This document shows, piece by piece, positions 30,046-40,200 of a stretch of 64,000 nucleotides of DNA. Under the pieces are notes generated by a model. It saw nothing but the letters and a program-made list of their open reading frames with translations, did no database searches and was not told where the DNA came from. The first letter of the stretch is position 1; each line of letters starts with the position of its first letter. Source of the DNA: Actinomycetes bacterium (lineage in GTDB: Bacteria; Actinomycetota; Coriobacteriia; WRKU01; WQUG01); assembly GCA_031272275.1 (NCBI GenBank), contig JAISUC010000003.1:28214-92213 (forward strand), read 5' to 3'. A program made the translations under genes and the position numbers.

Positions 30046-30488
30046 CCGTCGCCTCGACATCCGTGTTCCACACGAACTCACCCATCGGCACCCAGTCGCT
30101 GGGCGAACGCACCGGTGCTGCAGCACAACCCGGCGAAGTCTGGCTGTTGATAGGCGACCTGGGCGCCGGCAAAACACAGTTTGCCCAGGGTTTCGCGGCG
30201 GGCCTCGGCGTCACTGATGACGTGATCAGCCCGACCTACCCCATACTGGTGACCTACACGACCGGGCGCACGCTGCTCAATCACATAGACTTCTATCGCC
30301 TGGAGGACGAATCGCAGCTGGCGGACATCGACTTTGATTCCTGCATCGCCCCCGATGCCATCACCCTGATCGAATGGGGCGACCGCTTTGCCGCCGCGCG
30401 CCGCGCCATGACCGGCGTCGTGAACATCACCATCCCCGACCCCGCGATTCCCGACAAACGTCGCATCGAGGTTATTCAGCTCCGATGA
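30042..30488 (+). CDS. tsaE: tRNA threonylcarbamoyladenosine synthesis ATPase
   Basis: A 148-residue P-loop ATPase that recycles the TsaB-TsaD complex in t6A37 tRNA modification. Walker A is GDLGAGKT, followed by SPTYPILVTY and HIDFYRLED, with the Walker B-like LIEWGDRF. The start ATG at 30042 overlaps the udg stop (ATGA) and has AGGAGG upstream; its own stop overlaps the next gene in the same way. It lies directly before its partner subunits. Confidence 0.95.
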   Translation: MTVASTSVFHTNSPIGTQSLGERTGAAAQPGEVWLLIGDLGAGKTQFAQGFAAGLGVTDDVISPTYPILVTYTTGRTLLNHIDFYRLEDESQLADIDFDSCIAPDAITLIEWGDRFAAARRAMTGVVNITIPDPAIPDKRRIEVIQLR

Positions 30489-32599
30489 CGCGCTTTGTTC
30501 TGGCACTGGATACGGCGGGCGAATCGGTCCATCTGGCGCTCGCGGAGTTTCGCATCGACGGGACCGGCCTGACACAGGCTCGCACGACGGCACGCGCAGC
30601 ACATCGCGCGACCAACGCGGTCCTGCTGACTGAAATCGAACAGCTGCTGGCATCCGCCGATATCACGCGCGAACACCTCGCCGCCATCGCAGTCGGCTGC
30701 ACGCTGGGTTCCTACACGGGGGTGCGCATCGCGGTCGCGACCGCCAAAGGATTGGCGTACGCGCTGGGAATCCCCCTGTTCGGGGTCGCCACCTGCGCCG
30801 ATACGGATGCTGACGCACTGTCCGGCACGCAACTGCTGGATGCTTTCACGGGGGAGTATGATGCCCAAACCGGGGATGTGTCCGCGGTATTGCCCCGCTA
30901 CACGCGCCTCTCGTATGCCGAAGAAGCCGAACTGGCGACCCGCTCTGCCACTTCCCAAACGATTACACCGACAGAATGTCATTCCGGGGGCGCGCAGCGC
31001 AACCCGGAATCCATGTCGCACCCCGACGGAACGCACGGCCGTCCGCAGGACGGCATGCGCGCGACCATTCGCAGGCTTACCCCCTTCGATCTGGCAGCAC
31101 TGTCTGCACTGGAGACCGCAACCGACGGCTTGTCGTGGTCACGCGAATCGTTGGCAGACGAACTGTCGAACCCCGACCGTTACTGGTTCGGTGCGTTTGA
31201 ATCCGTCGCCGGCCGGTATCGCCCGGTCGGATTCATCGGCTGCGCGGATACCGTCGACGGTTTCGACCTGTTGCAGATTGCGGTTGCGGATACGCACCGC
31301 CGGCGTGGCATCGCGCGCGACTTGCTGACCTTTGCCGGCGAACACCTCTTGCGCCTGCACGACGGACCCTTCACGCTGGAGGTCCGTGCCGACAACGAAT
31401 CAGCGATTGCGCTCTACACCGGCTGTGGTTTTGCGACCATCGCGACGCGCGCGGCCTATTACCCGGACGGCACGGACGCCGTCATCATGGTACGCCGGTT
31501 GACGTCCGCGGCATTGGCGCACCCCGCGTTGCTGGCGATCGAGTCATCCTGTGACGAGACCGCGGCGGCCGTTATCGCAGGTGAGGCGCTGTTGTCCTCG
31601 GTCGTTGCGTCCCAGATTCAGTTTCACGCGCGTTTCGGTGGCGTGGTCCCCGAAATCGCCAGCCGCAAGCACACCGAGGCCATCGTCGCCACCGTTGACG
31701 AAGCCCTGCACCCGGCGTCGACGGGAATGCTGCCGCTGCGCGTACTGGACGGTATTGCGGTAACCGATCGCCCGGGTCTGATCGGTGCGCTGGTTGTCGG
31801 ACTCGCCTTTGCAAAGGGGCTTGCATGGGCGGCGGACCTGCCCCTGTACGGTGTCAACCACCTGGAGGGCCACCTGTACGCATCCACGTTAAATACTGCT
31901 CAAAATGAGGCTGACGAGGGGGGGTCATCGTCAGCCTCTCCGTTTCTTGCAAGTGGTTTGCCGACTCCGCATGTCGCGCTAATCGTGTCGGGCGGGCACA
32001 CCGCCCTGGTCTATTCGCCGCATCCGCACGAATACACGGTGCTGGGATCCACGCTGGATGATGCGGCGGGCGAAGCTTTCGACAAGGTCGCCAAAGTCCT
32101 CGGTTTGGGCTATCCCGGCGGCCCCGCTCTGTCAAAACTCGCGGTCGACGGCAACCCCGCCGCCATCGATTTCCCGCGGGCGCTGTTGCATTCGCACGAC
32201 TACGACTTCAGCCTGTCGGGACTGAAAACGGCGGTCATCACCTGGATTCGTGCGGCACAGGACGCAGGCGCAGACATCAACCTCCCCGATCTGGCCGCAT
32301 CGTTTCAGCTGGCGATCATCGACGTGCAGGTTGCAAAATCGCTCGCCGCGGTGCGCGCATACGACGTCGACTTTTTCATTCTGGGTGGGGGAGTGGCGGC
32401 GAACGTCGCCTTGCGGACCGCACTCGCTGCCGCGCTGAACGAACGCGGCGTCGAGCTCTTGGTGCCCGACGCCGCATGGTGTGGCGATAACGCCGCGATG
32501 ATTGCGCGAACTGCCGCCGCGCGTTTGTCCGCCGGCATGGGCGAACGCGACCGACTGCCCCTGTCGGCAGAAGCCCGCGCCCGCGCCATGTTGGACTGA
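30485..32599 (+). CDS. tsaD: TsaB-RimI-TsaD fusion: t6A synthesis plus ribosomal protein acetyltransferase
   Basis: A 704-residue fusion. Residues 1-165: TsaB-like, with LALDTAGESVHLAL and GSYTGVRIAVATAKGLAYA; the part normally between GVST and the final PxYLR motif is reduced from about 95 residues to about 30, so most of the second TsaB lobe is gone. Residues 200-340: RimI GNAT acetyltransferase with the acetyl-CoA loop RRRGIA. Residues 345-704: TsaD, complete, with ESSCDET, GGVVPEIASRKH, metal ligands HLEGH, and VSGGHT. TsaD transfers threonylcarbamoyl to A37 of ANN-decoding tRNAs. Two linkers are encoded by palindromic elements (30981-31010 and 31907-31938). Such fusions are known in Coriobacteriia. 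Last gene of the glmS operon. Confidence 0.92.
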   Translation: MTRFVLALDTAGESVHLALAEFRIDGTGLTQARTTARAAHRATNAVLLTEIEQLLASADITREHLAAIAVGCTLGSYTGVRIAVATAKGLAYALGIPLFGVATCADTDADALSGTQLLDAFTGEYDAQTGDVSAVLPRYTRLSYAEEAELATRSATSQTITPTECHSGGAQRNPESMSHPDGTHGRPQDGMRATIRRLTPFDLAALSALETATDGLSWSRESLADELSNPDRYWFGAFESVAGRYRPVGFIGCADTVDGFDLLQIAVADTHRRRGIARDLLTFAGEHLLRLHDGPFTLEVRADNESAIALYTGCGFATIATRAAYYPDGTDAVIMVRRLTSAALAHPALLAIESSCDETAAAVIAGEALLSSVVASQIQFHARFGGVVPEIASRKHTEAIVATVDEALHPASTGMLPLRVLDGIAVTDRPGLIGALVVGLAFAKGLAWAADLPLYGVNHLEGHLYASTLNTAQNEADEGGSSSASPFLASGLPTPHVALIVSGGHTALVYSPHPHEYTVLGSTLDDAAGEAFDKVAKVLGLGYPGGPALSKLAVDGNPAAIDFPRALLHSHDYDFSLSGLKTAVITWIRAAQDAGADINLPDLAASFQLAIIDVQVAKSLAAVRAYDVDFFILGGGVAANVALRTALAAALNERGVELLVPDAAWCGDNAAMIARTAAARLSAGMGERDRLPLSAEARARAMLD
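30978..31010. repeat. Palindromic element inside the TsaB-RimI linker
   Basis: GTCATTCCGGG ... CCCGGAAT: 8-bp arms (30981-30988 and 31003-31010) around a GC-rich centre. It reads as ordinary intergenic REP-type DNA but is translated here as the linker CHSGGAQRNPES. Confidence 0.6.
31907..31938. repeat. Palindromic element inside tsaD
   Basis: Perfect 11-bp arms GAGGCTGACGA / TCGTCAGCCTC with a 10-base loop containing seven G. It is in frame and encodes part of a low-complexity insert (EADEGGSSSAS) between HLYAS and the VSGGHT region of TsaD. The insert begins with AT-rich codons unlike its surroundings. Confidence 0.7.
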
Positions 32600-32660
32600 C
32601 CCGCAGGAACCGGGCTGCGGGCGCACCCGCAACAGGTCCGCACCGGGTCCCGGACGGACC
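32600..32660. terminator. Double hairpin between convergent genes
   Basis: First hairpin: CCCGCAG / CTGCGGG (32600-32606, 32615-32621), directly after the tsaD stop. Second: GGTCCG / CGGACC (32635-32640, 32655-32660) around CCGGG/CCCGG. They probably end transcription from both sides. Confidence 0.5.
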
Positions 32661-32665
32661 GGTGA

Positions 32666-33934
32666 CTACACGACTGGCGGCGTGCCCTCGGCGTTACCCG
32701 CAATCGCGTCAATCTGAATCAGGCAACCGGCCGGCAGCTGGCCGACACCCACGATCCGGCGCGCCGGAACGCCACCCGGGAAGTAATCGGCATAGACCTC
32801 GTTTACCGCGTCGATATCGCCTAAGTCTTTCAGGAAGATGTTCACCTTGACGATGTCTGCCAGCGAATGGTCGACGCTTTCGATGATCGCCTGAATGTTG
32901 GACAGGCACTGTGCCGCTTGCTCGCGGATGCCGCCCGCGACAACCGCGCCGGTTGCCGCATCGATCGGCAGCTGTGCGCTGATGTTGTTGTAATGCGAAA
33001 ACGCGACCGACTGCGTCGACAGTTTGCAGCGCGGTGCGGCGTCGGTGTTGTTCGCCTCGATGATCAGACCGTGTCGGTCCTCGACGGCTTGCGGCGGCGT
33101 GCCGTCCCCGTGCGACACGACGGCTTCCACCTGGACGCGGGCGTGCATCGGCAGCGCGGCAACGGCTGCCACGGTGCGTGCGGGCACATAGCCCACGGCA
33201 CGCGCGATGCCCGAATCGGGGAAATAGGTGGAATAGACCTCATCCACGACATCCAACTCCCCCAGATCCGTCAGGAAAATGGTGACCTTTACGATGTCGT
33301 CAAAGGGCACGTCGATGCTGTTCAGGATGGCTTTGATGTTCGCCAGGCACTGGGCGGTCTGTTCACGCACGCCACCGGTGACAATCTGGCCGGTTATGGG
33401 GCTAATCGGCAGCTGAGCCGTCACATTGTTGTAGTGCGAAAATGCGACCGTCTGCGTCGACAAGTCTGACAGCGGTGCCGCAGCGGTGTTGTTCGTGTAT
33501 TTGATCAGGTCGCCAGCCTGCGGGGCGTTCGGGATCGTGCCCTCGCCGTTGTCGACCAAGGCTTCGATTTGCACCGCAGCCCCCATCGGCAACGCGTCCA
33601 CCGCCACCACCGTGCGCGCCGGCACATAGGTGGGGAAGAACTCGCGATAGACTCGGTCGATTGCCTCGATGTCGGCGATGTCGGTCACAAAGATGCTCAG
33701 GCGGATGATGTCGTCCAGGCTGTGCCCGATGGAGGACGCAATGGCCTCGATGTTCGCCAAGCACTGAACGGCCTGTTCGTCGGCAGCCCCGTCGACCAAC
33801 TGACCGGTTTCCGGATCGATCGGCAGCTGCGCCGACAGGTTGTTGTAGTGCGAAAACGCCACCGTCTGGGACGCATGCGGACAAACCGGAGCGTCGTCGG
33901 TGTTTCGTGCCAAAACCGCGTTACTGTCACTCAT
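32666..33934 (-). CDS. Triple-domain RidA-like protein
   Basis: 422 residues made of three tandem RidA (YjgF/YER057c) domains of about 125-140 residues (about 1-135, 150-285 and 295-422). RidA proteins normally are single-domain trimers that hydrolyse reactive enamine/imine intermediates from PLP enzymes; here one chain could form the whole trimer. Each domain has AFSHYNN..AQLPI, a D(I/L)(I/V)... strand and VPAR..x..LP. The arginine that binds the carboxylate in E. coli RidA (Arg105) is kept in all three; its Glu120 position is Gln in all three, and the Asn88 position is Asp, Asp, Asn. The first hairpin is shorter than in E. coli RidA. So deaminase activity is uncertain. Monocistronic. Confidence 0.85.
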   Translation of the reverse strand: MSDSNAVLARNTDDAPVCPHASQTVAFSHYNNLSAQLPIDPETGQLVDGAADEQAVQCLANIEAIASSIGHSLDDIIRLSIFVTDIADIEAIDRVYREFFPTYVPARTVVAVDALPMGAAVQIEALVDNGEGTIPNAPQAGDLIKYTNNTAAAPLSDLSTQTVAFSHYNNVTAQLPISPITGQIVTGGVREQTAQCLANIKAILNSIDVPFDDIVKVTIFLTDLGELDVVDEVYSTYFPDSGIARAVGYVPARTVAAVAALPMHARVQVEAVVSHGDGTPPQAVEDRHGLIIEANNTDAAPRCKLSTQSVAFSHYNNISAQLPIDAATGAVVAGGIREQAAQCLSNIQAIIESVDHSLADIVKVNIFLKDLGDIDAVNEVYADYFPGGVPARRIVGVGQLPAGCLIQIDAIAGNAEGTPPVV

Positions 33935-33984
33935 ACCATAACCCCACTTTCTTGGCCGCGCCTGCGGCCAGGTCAGCCTTCAGC

Positions 33985-34016
33985 CAGGAGGGACCTCCTG
34001 CGGTGCGCACATTATA
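33985..34016 (-). promoter_or_regulatory. ridA promoter and 5' hairpin
   Basis: TATAAT lies at 34011-34016 on the minus strand, without a clear -35. The expected transcript begins near 34004, so a perfect 7-bp hairpin (CAGGAGG-GA-CCTCCTG on the + strand, 33985-34000) would be at its very 5' end, about 50 bases before the ATG. It includes a Shine-Dalgarno-like core. No gene is seen in 33935-34231. Confidence 0.45.
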
Positions 34017-34146
34017 ACAATATTTACGAAAAGATAATAGTCACAGACATGCGACCTCGCCGCATCCACGTCCCGTCTGCGCGATAGCCGTGGTGCCCCT
34101 CCGCTCGCTATTGCGGGCTAACATAAAACAATGGAAAGAATATACC

Positions 34147-34176
34147 TTGACATATACACAGGTGCTTTGTTAGGGT
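34147..34176 (+). promoter_or_regulatory. Candidate promoter of the RHS gene
   Basis: TTGACA (34147-34152), 18 bases, then TAGGGT (34171-34176). The ribosome site AGGAGG follows at 34222-34227. Confidence 0.45.
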
Positions 34177-34231
34177 GGGGATGGAGCGATTGTACCATAA
34201 GGCAATTTTACTAGAACTACCAGGAGGACTG

Positions 34232-37200
34232 ATGATGAGTACAGCCGGCAACCACGACCTTGTAAGCCCTCCGAGAAAAGAACCACAGATGCGTGTCATC
34301 GCATTGTTTTTGAGTTTTCTCTTGGTGTTCAACGTCTTTCCCTTTTCCGCCTTTGCAACCGCTGTTCCCGATTCCGATGTTCCCTCGCACCAATCCTTAC
34401 CTAATATCAATACCGAACCTGACGCAGATGATATCGTCTATGAAAACGCTCCTGACGTTGATCTAACGCAATCCGATTATGAACAGATTCAAGACCTCGA
34501 CTTGGTTCGTGTCAGTGAATCCTCAAATGTCTATGAGGACCCCGCCTCCGGTCAGATAACCGAAGAAATTTTCTCATCCCCGGTCCGCTTTCAGGACAGC
34601 GACGGCACGCTGACCGATTATGATGCCACGCTGGCCGAAAGTGACGAGACGGGATACGCATACGAAAACACCGCGGGGGATGCCAAGAACTACTTTCCCG
34701 ATGACATCGGCACCGACACTCCCATAAAACTGGTCAAGGACGACTACGAAATAGGACTGACTCCTGAAACGCACGACGCGTCAGCTTTTGAGGATGCCGG
34801 ATCCGACATAACTGTCGAGGCGACCGAGCACACCGACTCCTACGGTATTACCGAGAACAAGCCCCTGGTTGCAAGCTATGATGCGGGTGACGACATTGCA
34901 ATCGACTACACCTCCAGTGACATCGGTATCAAGGAAGACATTGTTCTAGACAGTATACCTGCCACCAACACCTTCAGTTTCGAGCTGCAACTGACCGGTC
35001 TTATTCCACAAACCACCGAGGGGGGCAAAACGGTCGAGCTCTATGACTCGGCTGATGCCACGACTGCGGTAGCCGCAATACCCGAAGGCATGATGCAGGA
35101 CTCTGCCGCCACACCGGTCACCTCTGATGACGTCACCTACACCATTGAAGCGAAGTCCTCGGGCACCTACCGCCTGAATATCACCGTGGATGCAAACTGG
35201 TTGACTGACCCGCAGCGCGTATATCCGGTCACCATAGACCCATCCGTCTATTGGCGGGGCACCTATGCGGATAACGAACGGGGCCTTACCACGACCTTTA
35301 TCCGCAGCGGATCCTCTTATGCCGCCTCGACCGGAAACGCCTCCCAGCTGCCTGTGGGCAAAGGCAAAGAGGGCACCAGCCGATCCTATCTCAAGGGTGA
35401 CGGTTTCAACGGATACGTTTCGGGCAAAACCATCAGCTCCGCGGTGCTGCACTTACGCCAAGTCAACAATTCCTCCTATAACAAATCAATCTCGATCGGG
35501 GTACACCGCGTCTTGGAACCCACCGGAACTCAAACCAACACCTACGGGTCGATGACGTGGAACAAACGCGCTCCGTATGCATCCACCCCGATCGCCACCA
35601 AATCAACCGGCTCGACCGACTATGCCCACGACATCACGGTAACAAGCTGGGTGGCAGCTGTGGCACACGGCACCTACACCGGATACGGATTGATGCTCCG
35701 TCAAACAGACGAGTCCCTTTCCAAATACACCCAGTTCTACGGGGCATCCGCAGCCACCGAATCCTATCGCCCGAAACTGACGGTCACCTACACGGCTCCC
35801 ACCGCCCCCACCTCGGTGACCGTCTCTCCTGCAGCCACAGCAGGCACGGCTCTGGTCAAATGGGCAGGTATTAGCGCAAGCGATCTCGATTACGTCCAAG
35901 TTCAGATTGCCTACGGGACGATTGCCGCCGATGGGACGCACGCAGCATCAAACACGTATCGGCAAACTTTTGCGACAAGCCCGCATGTCTCAAAAACACT
36001 CGGCACCACGGGATATAGCCTTAACACCGCCGGTTGGGCGGACGGCTGCTACCGCATCGCCATACGCGGCGTGGACAAAGGCGGCGTTGCCGGTGCCTCG
36101 ACCGGTGCCTGGATACACGTGGACCGAGGCAAACCGAGTGTCGCCGGTTGCGCGCTCACGCCGGCTGCCACCGGTGCCACTTGGTCACGCACGCTTCCCG
36201 TGCTCAGTTGGACGTCGGCAAGTGAGACTCCGGGCTGCAACTATTCCTGGACGCGCTTTGAGCTCTCGGTCAAGCGCCCCGATAACACCGAATCCGCTTG
36301 GAGAACGCTCAAAGAAGCAACCGGCGCCACATCCGGGGCTGCCTCCCATGCTCTGAACGCCACCGAAATGCCGGCCGGCACCGAGGGTGCATACGACATC
36401 CGCCTGCGTGCGACCGACCGGGTGGGAAACACCCAAACCGTCACCTTGCCCTATCAGTTTGATCAAAAAGCCCCGACGGCTAACTTCACGGTGCATTCGA
36501 CGGATGCGAACACGCCCTCGGTCAACACCGCCCTTGCATCCACCATTCCCTTCACGCCTCTGACGGTCACCAATGTGCTTGACGTCACCATTCAGCTGTC
36601 GGACGCGGGCAGCGGTATTGCCACAGGCACGTTTTCCATTACCCGGGTGGGGGAGAGCGTCCCGCGCTACACGCAGGCAGTGACTACGGGCACGAATCTC
36701 TACAAGCTCTTAGGGAGCCTTAACATCTCGGGGCTTTGTGAATTGAAGCTTGTGGCCACCGATTGCGCGGGAAATGCATCTACAAAAGCACTCACGGTCA
36801 ACTGTACCGAGGCTTTGCCTGCACCGCGCATCACGCCCGAATACCAGGCTGTGTCGGGCGAGACCATCCACTTTGATTGGTTGTTCTATTCAGCGCCCGA
36901 TACACTCGATCATCTGCAGTATCGCCGATGTGACGGTGCAGGCTGGACCGATGTCAGCACAGGCGGCGCATGCACCGGTGGTGTGGATGTGCCGGTACCG
37001 GTGAATGTGGCAGGAGTGCCCATCGACGGTGTTTACAGTTACGATTTTCGTGGTGTGGACAGCCACGGTGTTTCCGGTGGCGTGAAAACGGTCACCGTCA
37101 CGGTCTCGACTGTTCATCCCGAGGCCCGGATCACCGGCTTTCATGCAGGCATTGTAACGGCTGCCCTGTCGAATGCGGCAAGCTACACCGTGTCTTTTAG

Positions 37201-40200
37201 GCCTGCAGGAACTGTGGGTTATGCGCTTGGCGCAACACAGAGTTTCGATCATCCGGCAAACAGTGACACGATCGCCTACATTGACCCGGCGCTTTTTCTG
37301 TCATCGGGCAGCTACACCATCCGCCTGGAGGCGACTGCTCCCTCGGGGCTTACCACGGTTGATGAGATTGAGGTCAGAAAACCTCTGCTTACCCAAACTT
37401 CCGCACTCACCGGTCAGATAAGTCTCGGGGACTCTGCAGGGTCGATCGAGGTTACCTCTCCCGATAGTGCACTTCCCCTCAACGTGGATGTGACGGCACC
37501 ACTCATCGCCTATCGTAACGGGCAGTTCAACGGACTCGTTTTCACAAATAACTACAGCAGCTCTTGGGCCGACCAGACGCTGTGGCGAGAGGATTCGTGG
37601 GCGAGCATTATCCTCACCGCCCCGAATACCGGTTCTTGCAGTGCAGATCGCGCGCAGGCGACAAGCCTGCTGCCGCCAAGTCTGACTGAAAGCGGCTACC
37701 GTCTTGATGGTGCGACGTGGGTTAACGGTGCGTTTCTCGCCGACATTGCGGGTGCTGCGGTGACGAGCAAGGCCATCAACCTTGCCTACCCCCTGCGTAC
37801 CTTCAGCTTGACTGCGCAGTCAAGTCCTGCCGGCCCTGCCGGTGCTTACTGTTACGTGTCCTTTGACGGAGTGGACTGGCATCAGGTGGCAAGCGGCATG
37901 AGCTACGAGGTTTCCGCTCTGGATTCAACGCGCCTGTTCACAGACACCATATACGTCAAAGTGCAGCTGAAGAAAGGCGCACACCTAACCGCGCTTGCGC
38001 TTTCCGGTGAGGTCTTCAAGCCCGATATCGTGCACGTGAATCTGCTGGCCCCCTTTACACCCCAAAACGTTTCGGCCACAGACAAAATCAACTATTCGAC
38101 CTATCTGCGCTGGACGGCAGTAAACAAAGACTTGCCCGCAGACACCACCTACGAGATCGTGCGCGCTACCACCCCCGAGGTCGACGTTGCGCATGCGCAG
38201 GTACTGGCAGAAGGTTTGAAGGACTTCTACTTCACCAATCCCAATACCGACTATCTCACCGGGTATCGCTACAAGCTTCGTGCGGTACGTACGTGGACGG
38301 ACGCGGGCGGGACCATACACAAAAGTTTTGGCCCGGGCAGCGAGGTGGTCTTCAGCTCGGCTTTGTCCGCGACCGAACGCGCCAAAAGGCTCGGGCGTGC
38401 CGACTGGCTGGGATATGCGGAAGTGTCGGCAGTTACTGCCGGCAACATTGCCGTGGAAAAAAGCATGGGAAATGTGCTTGTCACCACCGGTGACAAAACG
38501 CTCGAGAGCGACTCGCTCCTTTCAGAGGGTATGACCCGCCACTACAACAGCCAGTCCACCGCCACCGGACCCTTGGGCCGCGGTCAGGACTTTGCCTACA
38601 ACATGGAGCTCCTCTCTGTCGAAAGCACCGACCCGGCACATCCCGTGCGCTACTTCCTGAAAGACGATACCGGGCTCATTCGCGCCTTTGATTACAACAG
38701 CACTGATCAGACTTGGTATACCACCGACACCAAGAAAGTGAAACTGACCGTATTCGACATGCCGCATGCCGCACGTCTGAAAACACAGCGCGGGGACGCG
38801 ACGCATGCACCCACGTATCAAACCGTGCTCGTCAAATATGTGATGGAACGCGACAAGGGATTCGAGTACTGGTTCAATCAGGGAGGACAGCTTATCTACG
38901 AAACGTCCAAGATCCGCCAACTGGATGCGGGCAGTACCACCGTTGAGGTCACCCCTGACGCCACGCAGGCAAACCTCACCTTCGAATACGACAGCGACAC
39001 CGGCAGGCTGAAAACCGTCACGAGCAAAGCCGCCCGGTCTTTGCGTTTCTTCTACAACGCTGCGGGACGCATTACGCATGTCCTCTATCCGGACGACAGC
39101 GTCGTGTCGTATGCCTACGACGAGGTGGATGGTTATAACATCTATCTGTGCGAAGTGCGCCAACACGCACTCAAGGCCACAAACACGCTCAGTGACCATC
39201 CCTGCTTCCCGGCGGATTCATCCGCAGACATTTGCCTGCATTATGGCTATACCGCCGCTGACGGGGTGGGCTTGCGTCTGCTGAATACGCTCATTGACGC
39301 TGAGGATAACACGACACAAATCACCTACAGCCCCGTGAGCACCTTCACGGACCTGCTCTATCAGGCAGATCACATCACCAATCCGGCAGGGGATCAGACA
39401 TCTTTTACCTTCCCCAACCCGAACGGCTCGGCTGCCGGAGTAAGCTACCTTACCCGCAAGCCTGCCTCGGCCACTGCCCCCAACTATGCCGAACGCTTCA
39501 CCTATGACGGTGTGGGACAGCCCATCGAGGAGGTGGTGGGAAGCCCTGAGGAAGTAACGCTCGGCACGGGGCAAAAAACAAGCTGGCACTACCAAGACTA
39601 CCTGCTGGAGACCACCACCACCCAAAGTGAATATCACACGCTTACCGCAGGTGTGGTGTCCTCGACTGTCACCGACAAAGTTGCCACCACCACTTGGGAC
39701 ACCGAAAGCGAAAATGCGCTTGTTGCGACCGATGAAGCCGGGAACGCAACGATAGCGACCTATGATACGGACGCGGAGTACGTGAACGCCGATAAACCCG
39801 TCCACGAAGAAACCTATGACGATGCCGGTGATCTCACCGAGGAATACGACTACGCCTTTGATGATGAGGGAAACGAGATCGTAGAAGCCGACATCACGCA
39901 AGAAGCCGTCACCGAAAGTACCTACTACACCAACGGCGACCTGAAAGAGGAGTACAGCTACCTGCAGACCTATGTGGATGGGGTGGCGGATCCCGGTCGC
40001 AAAGTGCTTGAGTCCAAGAGCGAGTACGTCTACGACGCGGACGGCAACACCACATCCGAGACCTACACCGAATACGGGCAGGACACCCCTGTTATCACAC
40101 GGACACTGCGAAGCTACGACGCTTTGGGACATGTGCTCACCGAACAGAGCGGAAACCTACAGGCAGGGGTGCTTACCGACAGCACCGAGACCACCAATAC

